Below, piece by piece: positions 1 through 10,000 of a stretch of DNA of 64,000 nt. The stretch's first letter is position 1. Each line of letters starts with the position of its first letter. Source of the DNA: Burkholderiales bacterium (GTDB taxonomy: Bacteria; Pseudomonadota; Gammaproteobacteria; Burkholderiales; Burkholderiaceae_B); NCBI GenBank assembly GCA_021299735.1, contig JAJTEM010000005.1:62001-126000 (forward strand), in the 5' to 3' direction. The notes beneath the pieces were generated by a model. It had not been told where the DNA came from. It made no database searches and worked only from the letters and a program-made list of their open reading frames with translations. The position numbers were made by a program, and so were the translations under genes.

Positions 1-879
1 TTCACCATCAAGAATGCAGCCCTCGGACCAGTTTGCAAACGCCTCCTGCAATTCGGGAAATTGCTCGCTGACCAATTCTTCACCGCGCGACCAAACCCAC
101 ACTTGACCGCCCTCTTTGACAACCTGTGCTCGAATACCGTCATATTTCCACTCCACCAGCCAATCACTTACAGCGCCCAACATTTCAGGTTCTTCCTGTA
201 AGGGATGCGCCAGAAAAAACGGTAAAGGTTGTCCAAGCCGACTTGAATCCTGACCCGTGGGGCTTTCGCTTGGTTCAGCCAATAAAGCATTGAATTGCTC
301 TGCCGTGGGTTGGTTGCTGCCATCGGCAAAACCCATCATGCGGGTGGCCACCAGCTTGGCATCCAGCCCGCTGAATTCAGCCAGCGCGCGGGTTACCAAC
401 AGTTTTGAAACCCCCACCCGAAAACCACCGCCCACCAGCTTTACAAATAAAAACCGCTCATTGGCTGCCAGTTCATTCCAGCAGGCCTTCACAGCAACAA
501 TCCGTTCTTCATCCGGCAAGTTACGCAAGGGCAAAATACGGTGCTGCATCCACCATGCCAAACCTAGCGAGGGCTGTTCCGCATGACCAGCCACCGCTTG
601 CGAAATTGGCAACACATGAGCAATGGTCTCGGCCAAATCACCCACAGCCTGATAACTTTCTTCGAACAACCAATCGGGCAAACCACTCACCTGCAAAGCC
701 ACTTCTCGCAGGGTACGCGTGGGCACAGTGCGCTTGGGTTTACCACCCGATAAAAAATACACAGCCCATGCCGCGTCGTCTGCAGGCGCATGCTCAAAGT
801 ACGCCCGCAAAGCCTGCACCTTGTGTAAGGTTGACGTAGAACCATCCAGTTCAGCAAACAGTTGTGCAAACTGTTTCAT
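1..879 (-). CDS. ATP-dependent DNA ligase of the damage-response type (N-terminal 293 residues; gene runs off the window)
   Basis: Seals nicks in DNA with ATP. Translating the minus strand from the ATG at 879 gives an open frame to the window edge that begins MKQFAQLFAELDGST. It has an N-terminal ligase domain, then the adenylation motif EWKYDGIRAQ with the nucleotidyl lysine at residue 245, and the frame ends in motif III (ILDGE). Family members are about 530 residues, so roughly the C-terminal 45% is missing. The start overlaps the stop of the upstream exonuclease gene as ATGA (876-879), so the two are translationally coupled. Members of this family usually travel with an exonuclease, a DEXH helicase and the endonuclease PdeM. 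The helicase and PdeM, if present, would lie beyond position 1. Confidence 0.9.
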   Translation of the reverse strand, partial: MKQFAQLFAELDGSTSTLHKVQALRAYFEHAPADDAAWAVYFLSGGKPKRTVPTRTLREVALQVSGLPDWLFEESYQAVGDLAETIAHVLPISQAVAGHAEQPSLGLAWWMQHRILPLRNLPDEERIVAVKACWNELAANERFLFVKLVGGGFRVGVSKLLVTRALAEFSGLDAKLVATRMMGFADGSNQPTAEQFNALLAEPSESPTGQDSSRLGQPLPFFLAHPLQEEPEMLGAVSDWLVEWKYDGIRAQVVKEGGQVWVWSRGEELVSEQFPELQEAFANWSEGCILDGE

Positions 880-1913
880 GCGGCGGTTTCCTGTTCAGCA
901 TTCAACTGCGTTGCAGGGGCTTCACCCTCACCTTCACCACCGTACTCGGTAACGAAGGCGCGTGCATTCAAGCCTTGCTCCTGTAACCAGCGCACCATCA
1001 CCTGAACATAACCATGAGTCACAATTACCTGTTCTGCGCCGGTTGCACCAATTGCACGCATCAAACCAGGCCAGTCTGCGTGGTCAGACATCACAAAACC
1101 CCGATCCACATTGCTTCGCCTGCGCCCACCACGCAACTGCATCCAGCCCGACGCAAATGCATCAGAATAGGCATTGCCAAATCGCTTCATCCAGGCCGCC
1201 CCCTGGGCTGCAGGCGGTGCTATGGCAAGGCAGGTTTTATAAACAGATTTGTCGAGTACTTCGCTCACTGTAAAAGTATCAGGAAGCCTCACACCTGCAT
1301 CGCGATATGCCTTGTTCAAACCTTCGCAAGCACTGTGGCAAACAATCGGGCCAATGCTTGAATCAACCCCCGCCAGTATTCGCTGCGCCTTGCCAAATGA
1401 ATAACCGTACAACACGCTGGCTTTGCCCTGCGCGGCATTGGCAGCCCACCAGGCGTTAATCTCTGCGTAAATTTCAGCGTCGCTGCGCCAGCGGTAAATG
1501 GGTAAACCAAAAGTAGATTCAGTAATAAAAGTGTGGCACTTCACAGGTTCAAATGCATCACAGGTTAAATCAGGGGCTACCTTGTAATCGCCACTGGCCA
1601 CCCACACATGGCCCTGGTATTCCAGCCGAATTTGGCAAGACCCCAGTACATGCCCCGCCGGGTGCAGTGAAATTTTTACCCCGTTGTGAATAGTGCTGGC
1701 ACCATAAGGCAAGGTATCGAGAGAAATATTGCCAAGGCGAGTACGCAACACACCTTCGCCGGGCGCAGCGCACAGATAATGGTTGTGCCCCACGCGGGCA
1801 TGGTCTGCGTGTGCATGGGTTATTACTGCACGGTCTACCTTGCGCCAAGGGTCAATGTAGAAATCGCCTTGGGGGCAATACAAACCTTCGGGGCGACTCA
1901 CCACCAAATCCAT
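876..1913 (-). CDS. Ligase-associated DNA exonuclease (metallo-beta-lactamase fold)
   Basis: Predicted 345-residue nuclease of the metallo-beta-lactamase/beta-CASP superfamily that works with the adjoining ATP-dependent ligase in DNA repair. The metal-binding signature is THAHADHARVG near residues 33-43. A second histidine in HPAGHVLGS and a C-terminal SDHADW and VTHGY segment follow, as in the beta-CASP arrangement. The N-terminus (MDLVVSRPEGLYCPQGDFYI) matches the usual start of the family. It is the upstream partner of the ligase, overlapping it by 4 bp. Family assignment is firm; the role in crosslink or cisplatin tolerance is known for relatives and is inferred here. Confidence 0.88.
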   Translation of the reverse strand: MDLVVSRPEGLYCPQGDFYIDPWRKVDRAVITHAHADHARVGHNHYLCAAPGEGVLRTRLGNISLDTLPYGASTIHNGVKISLHPAGHVLGSCQIRLEYQGHVWVASGDYKVAPDLTCDAFEPVKCHTFITESTFGLPIYRWRSDAEIYAEINAWWAANAAQGKASVLYGYSFGKAQRILAGVDSSIGPIVCHSACEGLNKAYRDAGVRLPDTFTVSEVLDKSVYKTCLAIAPPAAQGAAWMKRFGNAYSDAFASGWMQLRGGRRRSNVDRGFVMSDHADWPGLMRAIGATGAEQVIVTHGYVQVMVRWLQEQGLNARAFVTEYGGEGEGEAPATQLNAEQETAA

Positions 1914-1950
1914 ACGGTATAACCTTCAAAAACCAATACACAACAAACTA

Positions 1951-3303
1951 CTAATACCGGCTGCCAAAACCACCCAAAAACACAGCCAACAACATTAATT
2001 TATAACACAGCCAACTGAATGCCCTTTCCTTGAATGGGCGCTGTGCATGCTCGTGGGCTTGAATTTCGCGGCTGTCATTTTGAATGGATTTTTGTAATTC
2101 TTCACGTAACTTGCCTGCAAAATCCCGGTTATACACAATCACATTCGCTTCGCGGGCAAACAGGCAACTCAAGGGGTCGAGGTTGGACGAACCCACTGTG
2201 GCCCAATTGGAATCCACCACCGCCACTTTTGCATGTAAAAAACCGGGCAAGTATTCATAAATATCAACACCAGCTGCCAACAAACTGGAATACAAACTTT
2301 GCGTGGCGTAATGCTGAAATCGATACTCCACACGCCCTTGCAACAACAACTCAATGTGTACCCCCCGAGCGCGAGCATTCAATAAGGCCTTGCGCATCTT
2401 GCGGCCAGGCAAAAAATAAGCATTGCTCAACACAATCGAACGTTGAGCATTACCGATTGCCTGCACATAAGCGCGTTCAATTCGCCTGCGCAGACGAAAA
2501 TTATCGCGCACAGCCAACTGGGCTTTCACTTTACCAACCGGTTTGGATTTGGGCGTCGCCCCCTGTCGGGCCATGGCTTCCTGCAACTGCTCAACCCGCT
2601 CCTTCCACCAGCTGGAACTGAAAGTATCGGTTACCCGGCCCTTCGGGCCAATCTGCAACCACAACCACTCCATGTTACGCCACACATCCTGCACCACAGG
2701 GCCATGCAACTGCACTGCGAAGTCATAGCGCGGCCCCAAAATTTGTTGATCAAGCAAACTGTTGTTCACCAACATGGCCTGTTCACGCATACCACCTGAA
2801 GCACCCCAAACCGGTTCACGTTTCTGTTGTGCGCGCTGTGTGGCTTTCAACAGTTCATTGCGCTCCCCTTCATGGTTCAGGTCGTCAATCAGGTTGATGC
2901 CGCCCACAAATGCAATTTCATTGTCGACCGCAATTATTTTTCGGTGCATGCGGCGAAGCCGCTTCGGGTTCAACTTGAACAACACACCCTCAGGACGAAA
3001 CACCCGCACATGAACGCCGTGCTGCTGCAAAGTAGGCAACCAGGTGCGAACGCCTTCCTGCCCACCAAATCCATCCAACACAAGACGAACCTCAACACCA
3101 CGCGCCGCCGCACGGCACATCGCGTTGCAAAAGGCTTCGCCAACTGAATCGTTCGCAAAAATATAGGTTTCAACGCGCACCGCGTGCCTGGCTTGCTCAA
3201 TCGCATTCAAGGCCCGGGGAAACAGCTGTGCCCCCCCTACCAGCAACTCAACCGCATTGCCTTCCCGTTCAGGCGCAGCAGCTGGCAACAGGTTCAACAC
3301 CAC
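1951..3303 (-). CDS. clsB: Phospholipase D-family protein, cardiolipin synthase ClsB-like
   Basis: Probably condenses phospholipids into cardiolipin at the inner membrane. It carries two HKD motifs: HRKIIAVD followed by GGINL in the first half, and HAKVAVVD followed by GSSNLD in the second. This is the double-PLD layout of ClsB. The last about 20 residues are hydrophobic. An open frame extends up to 3354, but that would overlap the upstream gene by 61 bp. A GGAG box lies 5 nt before GTG at 3303, so a start at 3303 (or the next GTG, 3300) is preferred, giving about 450 residues. It is coupled to the EEP-family gene upstream, an arrangement often seen for clsB in proteobacteria. Confidence 0.85.
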   Translation of the reverse strand: MVLNLLPAAAPEREGNAVELLVGGAQLFPRALNAIEQARHAVRVETYIFANDSVGEAFCNAMCRAAARGVEVRLVLDGFGGQEGVRTWLPTLQQHGVHVRVFRPEGVLFKLNPKRLRRMHRKIIAVDNEIAFVGGINLIDDLNHEGERNELLKATQRAQQKREPVWGASGGMREQAMLVNNSLLDQQILGPRYDFAVQLHGPVVQDVWRNMEWLWLQIGPKGRVTDTFSSSWWKERVEQLQEAMARQGATPKSKPVGKVKAQLAVRDNFRLRRRIERAYVQAIGNAQRSIVLSNAYFLPGRKMRKALLNARARGVHIELLLQGRVEYRFQHYATQSLYSSLLAAGVDIYEYLPGFLHAKVAVVDSNWATVGSSNLDPLSCLFAREANVIVYNRDFAGKLREELQKSIQNDSREIQAHEHAQRPFKERAFSWLCYKLMLLAVFLGGFGSRY

Positions 3304-4088
3304 GCGCACTCCAGGTCGACCACGAAAGGTGCATGGTCTGATAATTTCGCCCAAGCTGGCCCATGAAGCACAGTGGCCTCATGCACCTTGAAGCCACGGG
3401 CAAAAACCCGATCAAGCCCCAACAGCGGGAACCGGCTGGGAAAACTGCCTACCCGTGCAAGTCGATTGTTTTTATTCAGAGGCATCACCTCATCGGCCTG
3501 CAAACCTTGCTGCAATATTGGTCCCAGGCGTCGCTGCCAATCGTTAAAATCGCCAGCAACCACCAGGGGTATGCCGGCAGGCACATGCGTGTCCACATGT
3601 TCAATCAGCTTGTTGGCCTGTCGCACACGGCTTCGGTACAACAAACCAAAATGCGCCACCATGGCATGAATTGGTCCTACAGGGGTTTTGACGCGGCAAT
3701 GCAGTAAACCTCGCTGCTCCAGCCGGTGGTCAGACACATCCTGGTTAAGCATCCATTCAATTTCATAACGCGACAACAAGGCATTACCGTGATGCCCGTG
3801 CGAATACACCGCATTCATGCCATAGGCCGTGAAGTACTGTTGACTGGCGTGGCCTAGCAAATCATCAATCGCAGAAGGGGATTGAGCAAGAAATTCATGC
3901 TGCCCGGCGTCTGGCCAATGGTCAAACTTTCCAGCGTGTTTGTCATGGCGTCCCTGCACTTCTTGCAGAAAAACCAGGTCAGCATCCATGGCGTGAATCT
4001 GCTCGCGCAGGGCATGAATGGTCAAGGTGGGCTTTCGCAAGCCCATCACCCCTTTGTGAATATTGTAGGTCGCAATTCGAAGTTTCAT
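3294..4088 (-). CDS. Endonuclease/exonuclease/phosphatase (EEP) family protein
   Basis: 264-residue member of the DNase I-like EEP superfamily. Visible motifs in order are ATYNIHKGV at the N-terminus, FLQEVQGRH (metal-binding Glu), AGDFNDW (catalytic Asp/Asn) and LSDHAPFVVDLE (SDH near the C-terminus). The frame is open upstream to 4181, but ATG at 4088 starts exactly at the conserved first strand (MKLRIATYNIHKG). The gene immediately precedes, and overlaps by about 10 bp, the cardiolipin-synthase-like gene. The same pair (ybhP-ybhO type) is known in enterobacteria, suggesting a lipid or membrane role over a DNA one. The substrate is unknown. Confidence 0.85.
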   Translation of the reverse strand: MKLRIATYNIHKGVMGLRKPTLTIHALREQIHAMDADLVFLQEVQGRHDKHAGKFDHWPDAGQHEFLAQSPSAIDDLLGHASQQYFTAYGMNAVYSHGHHGNALLSRYEIEWMLNQDVSDHRLEQRGLLHCRVKTPVGPIHAMVAHFGLLYRSRVRQANKLIEHVDTHVPAGIPLVVAGDFNDWQRRLGPILQQGLQADEVMPLNKNNRLARVGSFPSRFPLLGLDRVFARGFKVHEATVLHGPAWAKLSDHAPFVVDLECAWC

Positions 4089-4429
4089 AACAGCAATATA
4101 CCGCACAAAAATCGTCGAAATAGACACGATCTCGATCAGTTCAATAACCGTACGCAGCTTAGATTCAACCTCCGAAAACAAGACACCAGAATGATTTTCT
4201 TTGTCTGCATTGCCAACCTTGGAAAAGGCGGCGTAATATGCTGCTCCCGGTGCCCCCTGAGTGGATCAAAATACTGGTTGCTTATCTGTAAAAGATTGAG
4301 CACAACCCGAGCTAATGGGCCTCTCTGCACTGTGTTCAACCCAACCCCAATGCACCTCGACAAGTGCGGCAGGCTGTTCAAACTAACTGAGCCACTTCTA
4401 TTTCAGGGGTTTTGCAAGAGCGACTACTT
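4089..4429. other. 341-bp divergent intergenic region without a recognised gene
   Basis: Lies between the minus-strand EEP gene and the plus-strand acyltransferase gene, so it must hold promoters for both. No convincing -35/-10 pair, hairpin or repeat was recognised by eye. Short open frames here show no family features. Confidence 0.5.
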
Positions 4430-6325
4430 ATGGTTAGTAATGTAAATACAGCAACAACAAAAAATTTAGTCATTCAAGGTCTGAGATCTGTGGCGGTATT
4501 GTCAGTATTGCTGTTTCATGCTGGTGTACCTTGGCTGAAAGGGGGATTCTTGGGTGTAGACGTATTCTTTGTAATCTCTGGCTATGTCATAACATCATTA
4601 CTTCACAGAGAAATCACAAGCAAGACCTTTTCATTTGCGTCTTTTTATGAAAAGCGCGCATGGAGGCTACTACCTGTACTGATGGTTTGCTTGGCAATAA
4701 CTGCGCTGATTTTTCTCTTTCTCACGCCAACGCCATTTGACAACAACTTAGGAAAATCAATTTTTTATGCCTCATTTGGACTATCCAACTTTCACTTTGC
4801 ACAAGCGTTGGATTATTTTGCAAGTGGTACCCAGAACCCGGTTTTGCACACATGGTCGCTTGGCGTGGAAGAACAGTTCTACTTGCTGTTTCCACTGTTG
4901 ATGTTTGGTGTTTATCGCACGCAATTACTTGCGGCAGCCCATAGAAATTTGATCTTCATCGGTGCAATTACCGTACTGGGTATGGTGTACGCAATCGTGG
5001 AAACGCAGCGCGATCAAATGGCCGCTTTCTATTACCCTTGGCCAAGGGCCTGGGAGTTCACGGCCGGCGCATTTGTTGCCCTCTGGCACAGCAACAACAT
5101 CAAGAATGTACATGCGAATACAGCAACATACCTTGGCGCAGCATTGCTGACAGTGACTTTTCTAACTTACACAGAGCACATGATTTTTCCGGGCTTGGGA
5201 GCAATCCTGCCTGTTGTCGCAACCATGTTGCTAATTTACGGATCGAAACAAAACAACTTGATCAACAATCTTTTGTCACACAAAACAAATGTGTTGATCG
5301 GCAATTCGTCTTACTCAATTTACTTGTGGCACTGGCCAATTATTTGCTTTGCTGCCAATTTTTTTAACATAAAAAACTTATATATACAGCTATTCACCAT
5401 CCTATCCAGCCTGGCGTTAGGCTATTTATCTTGGCGACTAATTGAGCAACGATATGTAACATTTCGATTCGGGATTAAATCTGGATGGAAGGGTTTTACC
5501 CCATTCGTCTTAATGGCCTTTTCTGCACTCACAATTAGCGCATCAATTTTCATCACCAATGCCATTTGGAACACACAACCCACGGCGAAGACTTATTTTG
5601 AGGCATCGCTTGAAGACACTGATTTTTACCAGCCAGGAACCTGCTTTATCACCAATAAATTGATTGATTATGACGCTGACAAATGCCTAACAATCGACCA
5701 GTCAAAAGCAAATTACCTCGTCATGGGGGATAGCATGGCAGCTAACATAGTCACAGCCCTAAAAGACCACTATCCAAATAAAAATTTTATGCAGGCTACA
5801 GCTGTTGAATTCAGGCCAGGAAATCACGCGGCCTGGCCCCAGCATGCAAAAGACCTCGCAGAATTGATCAATGAGCGCATTATTAATCCACACGTACCTA
5901 CCAAGCCAGTCACTTTAGTATTGACTGCAAGATGGAGGGCAGAAGACCTTCTTCCATTGACTCACTTTGTTCAAAAAATGAAAAACAAGCAAGTGTCCGT
6001 CATCGTGTTTGGACCGCCCCCCGAGTACTATGCCGCCATGCCTGTCATTCTTGCGCATTCTAACCTCCTAGGTGTGGCTAGCGTAGCTCAGCGCTTATTT
6101 AAAGATGAACGACGAATATTAGATGAGCGTTTTCATACCGCCCTATCACCACTCGTAAACTATATTTCTGTCATTGAATTGCTTTGTAAAGGCAAAATTT
6201 GCCAGACAGAGCAGAATGGCCAATCCTTGTACTCTGACAAACTTCACTACACCCTTGCGGGCTCACGGTACTTCGTCAAGCTACTCGATGAAAGCGGGAG
6301 ACCTGGCTTCAACCTGGCACACTGA
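4430..6325 (+). CDS. Acyltransferase family 3 membrane protein with C-terminal SGNH domain (OafA/OatA type)
   Basis: About 631 residues. The N-terminal 370 or so residues are a multi-spanning acyltransferase-3 domain: it starts with IQGLRSVAVLSVLLFHAG, then FLGVDVFFVISGYVIT, the hallmark of OafA/OatA O-acetylases that move acetyl groups across the inner membrane. After the last helix comes a periplasmic SGNH-like domain with the nucleophile motif VMGDSMAAN (near residue 430) and a C-terminal SDKLHYT that supplies the Asp/His pair. ATG 4430 with a CAAGAG box about 10 nt upstream is preferred over TTG at 4412. Likely acetylates a surface glycan or peptidoglycan; the substrate is unknown. It stands alone, with flanking genes on the opposite strand. 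Confidence 0.88.
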   Translation: MVSNVNTATTKNLVIQGLRSVAVLSVLLFHAGVPWLKGGFLGVDVFFVISGYVITSLLHREITSKTFSFASFYEKRAWRLLPVLMVCLAITALIFLFLTPTPFDNNLGKSIFYASFGLSNFHFAQALDYFASGTQNPVLHTWSLGVEEQFYLLFPLLMFGVYRTQLLAAAHRNLIFIGAITVLGMVYAIVETQRDQMAAFYYPWPRAWEFTAGAFVALWHSNNIKNVHANTATYLGAALLTVTFLTYTEHMIFPGLGAILPVVATMLLIYGSKQNNLINNLLSHKTNVLIGNSSYSIYLWHWPIICFAANFFNIKNLYIQLFTILSSLALGYLSWRLIEQRYVTFRFGIKSGWKGFTPFVLMAFSALTISASIFITNAIWNTQPTAKTYFEASLEDTDFYQPGTCFITNKLIDYDADKCLTIDQSKANYLVMGDSMAANIVTALKDHYPNKNFMQATAVEFRPGNHAAWPQHAKDLAELINERIINPHVPTKPVTLVLTARWRAEDLLPLTHFVQKMKNKQVSVIVFGPPPEYYAAMPVILAHSNLLGVASVAQRLFKDERRILDERFHTALSPLVNYISVIELLCKGKICQTEQNGQSLYSDKLHYTLAGSRYFVKLLDESGRPGFNLAH

Positions 6326-6497
6326 ATACCAGCAACACCAGTGAAACAAGTCGGTAAATTACCAAGGCAATTCAAGTCATGTCACAAACGAAGGGTATTG
6401 CCCACCTATTAGGGTTACCCCTATACTCGAATTGTAAATATTGAATCTTCTAAAGTAGTTTGAAACCGTTTCCGGCAGCAGCTATATACCGTATATG

Positions 6498-6524
6498 AAA
6501 AAAGGGGCCCATCGCGGCCCCTTT
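6498..6524 (-). terminator. Intrinsic terminator downstream of nudB
   Basis: On the minus strand AAAGGGGCC and GGCCCCTTT form a 9-bp stem with a 6-nt loop (GCGATG), followed directly by a run of T. It sits a few bases past the nudB stop and ends the FmdB-DUF502-aspS-nudB transcript. The remaining part of 6326-6497 shows nothing recognisable. Confidence 0.85.
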
Positions 6525-6530
6525 GTATTT

Positions 6531-7040
6531 TCAGGCCCTACTGGCTTGAAACTTCGTATTCAAATCAAGAATAGCTTGTGCATTGTTCGGCGAAAAACAC
6601 CGCTCTACCGCATCTTGCGCACTTAGCCATGCATACCCAACATGCTCAGTCACAGCCAGTTTTGGGATGAATTCTGAAGGCACACACACCATAAACCAAT
6701 GCTCGGTATTGTGGGTTGTACCTGGCGGGTAACGGTGGCGCCAGTGCTCGAAAATTTCATATTGCAAGCTGTGTGGCCATGGCCTTAGCACACCGGGCTG
6801 CAGCAAATCACCAAGGCTTGCCTCCAACACAGTTGGATACTGCACGGGCGTGGCTTTGAAGCCAGTTTCCTCCGCCAATTCACGCACAGCCGCGCGCAAA
6901 GGTTGTTCATCAGGAAAATCAAGGCTGCCTGTAACCGATTGCCAGTAACCGGCTTTGTCAGCCCGTTCTATCAATAAAAAATCCCCGGCCGGGCTGATCA
7001 TCACAACCAGCACCGACACGGGGATTTTATTGCCGCTCAA
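6531..7040 (-). CDS. nudB: NUDIX hydrolase, dihydroneopterin triphosphate diphosphatase (NudB) family
   Basis: 169 residues. Predicted to remove pyrophosphate from dihydroneopterin triphosphate in folate synthesis. The Nudix box begins at GSLDFPDE and ends RELAEETGF. It has one residue more than the classical spacing before the first Glu, which I believe is common in betaproteobacterial NudB. The start is TTG at 7040, giving the expected start SGNKIPVSVLVV; an AGGG box lies about 10 nt upstream. It lies 22 bp after aspS in the same orientation; the aspS-nudB linkage is a frequent one and supports the name. Substrate specificity is inferred from family and context. Confidence 0.85.
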   Translation of the reverse strand: MSGNKIPVSVLVVMISPAGDFLLIERADKAGYWQSVTGSLDFPDEQPLRAAVRELAEETGFKATPVQYPTVLEASLGDLLQPGVLRPWPHSLQYEIFEHWRHRYPPGTTHNTEHWFMVCVPSEFIPKLAVTEHVGYAWLSAQDAVERCFSPNNAQAILDLNTKFQASRA

Positions 7041-7062
7041 AACTCCGCTGCCCTAAATGTGG

Positions 7063-8868
7063 TCAAGCCACATTCTTGGGTTCAGCCTGACGCAAGCGAA
7101 TATGCAACTCGCGCAGCTGCTTCTCGTCCACAGGGCTCGGAGCTTGGGTTAACAAGCACTGTGCACGCTGTGTTTTCGGGAAAGCGATTACATCGCGAAT
7201 GCTCTCAGCGCCGCTCATCATGGTCACGATGCGGTCCAGGCCAAACGCAAGGCCACCGTGGGGTGGCGCCCCGTATTGCAGAGCATCCAGCAAGAAACCA
7301 AACTTCGCTGCGGCTTCTTCTTCAGAAATGTTCAGCGCACGGAACACCTTGCTTTGAACCTTTTCCTTGTGAATTCGCACGGAACCTCCGCCCAATTCCC
7401 AGCCGTTCAGCACCATGTCATAGGCTTTTGCAAGGCACTTGCCAGGGTCGGTGGTCAGGTAATCTTCATGACCATCTTTCGGGCTGGTGAAGGGGTGGTG
7501 GCAGGCCACCCAGCGGCCAGCCTCCTCGTCCAGTTCAAACATGGGGAAGTCGATCACCCACAGTGGCTCCCAACGACCTTGCACCAAGCCGGCTTTCTCA
7601 CCAAACTCGCTGTGGCCAATCTTCAAGCGCAATGCGCCGATCGCGTCGTTCACAACCTTGGCTTTGTCTGCACCAAAAAATAGAATGTCGCCATCGGCAG
7701 CGCCGCTGCGCTTGAGCAGTTCATTCAAGGCTGCGTCATGAATGTTTTTCACAATCGGCGACTGCAAGCCATCACGGCCTTTGGCCAATTCGTTCACCTT
7801 GATCCAGGCCAGGCCCTTGGCACCATAAATACCCACAAACTTGGTGTAGTTGTCAATTTCTGAACGAGGAATCTCGGCACCGCCTGGCACGCGTAACGCC
7901 ACAACACGGCCATTGTCCATGTTGGCTGGGCCTGAAAACACCTTGAAATCCACATCCTTCATGATGTCGGTGAGTTCAGTGAATTCCATTTTCACGCGCA
8001 GGTCGGGCTTGTCTGAACCAAAACGCGCCATGGCCTCGCTGTATGGCATTACCGGGAAGGGGTTTTGCAATTCCACATCCATGGTTTGCTTGAACACCTT
8101 GCGAATCATGTCCTCAAACAGATCACGGATCTCCTGCTCGGTCAGGAAAGAGGTTTCAATATCCACCTGGGTGAATTCAGGCTGGCGGTCAGCGCGCAGG
8201 TCTTCGTCGCGGAAACACTTGGTGATTTGGTAATAACGGTCATAACCAGCCACCATCAGCATTTGCTTGAACAGCTGGGGCGACTGCGGTAGAGCAAAAA
8301 ACTCGCCGGCGTGCACGCGTGAAGGCACCAGATAATCACGCGCGCCTTCAGGCGTGCTCTTGGTCAACATGGGGGTTTCGATATCAACAAAACCTTGTGC
8401 ATCCAGATGGTTGCGAATGGCCATGGCCACTTTGTAACGCAACATCAGGTTTTTCTGCATTTGCGGGCGGCGCAAATCGAGTACCCGGTGGGTCAGACGC
8501 GTGGTTTCGGACAAATTTTCATCGTCCAACTGGAAGGGGGGGGTTACTGAGGCGTTCAGAATTTCAAGGCCCTTGCACAACACTTCCACAGCACCGCTTT
8601 TCAGATTGCTGTTCTCGGTGCCCGATGGGCGAGCACGCACAAGGCCTTCCACTCGCACACAAAACTCGTTACGCAGGGTTTCTGCGGTGGCAAACACGTC
8701 GGCCAAGTCGGGGTCGCATACCACCTGAACCAAACCTTCGCGGTCACGCAGGTCGATAAAAATAACACCGCCGTGGTCACGGCGACGTTGTACCCAGCCA
8801 CACAGGGCAATCGTTTGGCCAAGGTAAGCCTGTGAAACATTGCCGCAATAGTCAGTACGCATTTTCAT
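7063..8868 (-). CDS. aspS: Aspartyl-tRNA synthetase
   Basis: 601 residues, normal for bacterial AspRS (about 590-600). Class II synthetase that charges tRNA-Asp, and in many betaproteobacteria also tRNA-Asn. Seen in order: an N-terminal OB-fold anticodon-binding domain ([25 protein letters not shown]), class II motif 2 ([18 protein letters not shown]), the GAD insertion domain in the middle, and motif 3 near the C-terminus ([13 protein letters not shown]). It starts at ATG 8868 overlapping the stop of the DUF502 gene as ATGA, so the operon is translationally coupled. Whether it is discriminating cannot be told from sequence by eye. Confidence 0.97.
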   Translation of the reverse strand: MKMRTDYCGNVSQAYLGQTIALCGWVQRRRDHGGVIFIDLRDREGLVQVVCDPDLADVFATAETLRNEFCVRVEGLVRARPSGTENSNLKSGAVEVLCKGLEILNASVTPPFQLDDENLSETTRLTHRVLDLRRPQMQKNLMLRYKVAMAIRNHLDAQGFVDIETPMLTKSTPEGARDYLVPSRVHAGEFFALPQSPQLFKQMLMVAGYDRYYQITKCFRDEDLRADRQPEFTQVDIETSFLTEQEIRDLFEDMIRKVFKQTMDVELQNPFPVMPYSEAMARFGSDKPDLRVKMEFTELTDIMKDVDFKVFSGPANMDNGRVVALRVPGGAEIPRSEIDNYTKFVGIYGAKGLAWIKVNELAKGRDGLQSPIVKNIHDAALNELLKRSGAADGDILFFGADKAKVVNDAIGALRLKIGHSEFGEKAGLVQGRWEPLWVIDFPMFELDEEAGRWVACHHPFTSPKDGHEDYLTTDPGKCLAKAYDMVLNGWELGGGSVRIHKEKVQSKVFRALNISEEEAAAKFGFLLDALQYGAPPHGGLAFGLDRIVTMMSGAESIRDVIAFPKTQRAQCLLTQAPSPVDEKQLRELHIRLRQAEPKNVA

Positions 8869-9578
8869 GAATGTAAGTCTTGTTTAATGGGTTGATCCAA
8901 CACGTCATCAGAAGGTGTTACCACCCCCAAGGACACAATGTACTTCAAGGCCTCGTCCACGGACAAACCGGACGGCCGCAATAATTTTTCCGGCACCATG
9001 ATCACATACCCCGATGCGGGGCTTGGCGATGTAGGCACATAAACCGACACCAGCGGGCCCTGATCATTCAGGTTTTCCAGCAAGCTGGCTGGAGGGGTTC
9101 CGGTCACAAAACCCAAGGCCCACACTCCCGGGTGTGGATAAGGCACCAGCACCGAGCGGGTAAACGCTTTACCGGAAGAGCTTAACAGTGTATCGGAGAC
9201 TTGTTTAACGCTGTTGTACACAATTTTGAACAAGGGAATGCGCGACAACACCCAGTCCCCGGCCTTGAACAACCAAGCCCCGAAATAATTGGCAGCCAAT
9301 ACCCCGGTACCCAACAACACGCCAAGGGTCAAAATAACCCCTAGCCCGGGAATATTTACACCGAGCCATACACGCGGGTGCAGCGCATCAGGTAACAGCA
9401 TCAGGGTTTGATCCATCAAACCCACTACCAAGGCAAGCACCCAAAGGGTAATGGCCAAGGGTACCCAAATTAACAAACCTGTCAGCAGGTACTTTTTTAA
9501 CAAGTCCGAGTTCAATACCCGTTCATGCAACTTTTCAGGCAACTGCACGGGCGGCTTGCCTGGCGAATTAGCTGGCAT
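8865..9578 (-). CDS. DUF502 family inner-membrane protein
   Basis: 237 residues. Two predicted transmembrane helices in the N-terminal half ([20 protein letters not shown] and the [20 protein letters not shown] region), then the family motif [14 protein letters not shown] and a soluble C-terminal half with [13 protein letters not shown] and [13 protein letters not shown]. These identify DUF502, a family of unknown function that sits beside aspS and fmdB-like genes in many beta- and gammaproteobacteria. ATG 9578 is chosen; an in-frame extension to 9626 would run deep into the upstream gene. Overlaps the FmdB-like gene by 11 bp and aspS by 4 bp. Confidence 0.9.
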   Translation of the reverse strand: MPANSPGKPPVQLPEKLHERVLNSDLLKKYLLTGLLIWVPLAITLWVLALVVGLMDQTLMLLPDALHPRVWLGVNIPGLGVILTLGVLLGTGVLAANYFGAWLFKAGDWVLSRIPLFKIVYNSVKQVSDTLLSSSGKAFTRSVLVPYPHPGVWALGFVTGTPPASLLENLNDQGPLVSVYVPTSPSPASGYVIMVPEKLLRPSGLSVDEALKYIVSLGVVTPSDDVLDQPIKQDLHS

Positions 9579-9879
9579 CAGTGGTTGGCGCTGTGGTTGA
9601 AGGCGAACCGGCGCTGGACGCAGCAACTTCCGGAGAAGCCGCTGGCGTAGCTAAGGTGGAAGCTGCAGTTGGTCCCGCAGCCGAGGATGCACCACTGCCA
9701 CCCCGGAAATCGGTCACGTACCAACCTGAGCCCTTCAACTGAAAACCCGCCGCAGTCACCTGCTTGGCAAAACTCGCCTTCCCGCAACTGGGACACTGGG
9801 TCAATGGAGCATCGCTCAGTTTTTGCAACACATCTTTTTCGAAGCCACACGCTTCACAGCGATACGCATAAATTGGCAT
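9568..9879 (-). CDS. FmdB-family zinc ribbon protein
   Basis: 103 residues starting MPIYAYRCEACG at ATG 9879. The first 45 residues form the FmdB/CxxC zinc ribbon: two Cys pairs, CEAC and CPSC, about 21 residues apart. Then comes the usual GFQLKGSGWYVTDF segment, and a low-complexity Ala/Ser/Thr tail. First gene of the operon with DUF502, aspS and nudB. The family was named after a putative regulator of formamidase, but the real role is not established. Probable promoter upstream within 9880-10000, shared with the back of a terminator. Confidence 0.9.
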   Translation of the reverse strand: MPIYAYRCEACGFEKDVLQKLSDAPLTQCPSCGKASFAKQVTAAGFQLKGSGWYVTDFRGGSGASSAAGPTAASTLATPAASPEVAASSAGSPSTTAPTTDAS

Positions 9880-9964
9880 TTCCGCTACACCTGCAAATAC
9901 AATCGAAAAACTCCCCATTATATGATGGGAGTATCAATAACTCCAACATCCTGAATTTCAACAA

Positions 9965-10000
9965 TAAAAAAAGAGCGCTTTCCTTTCGAAAAGCGCCCTT
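9965..10000 (-). terminator. Intrinsic terminator downstream of the fatty acid desaturase gene
   Basis: On the minus strand AGGGCGCTTT and AAAGCGCTCT pair across a short loop, followed by a run of six or more T. It lies 55 nt past the desaturase stop. A second hairpin (CCGCCCTTT with AAAGGGCGG, 10012-10036) sits nearer the gene but lacks a T run on this strand. Confidence 0.8.
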
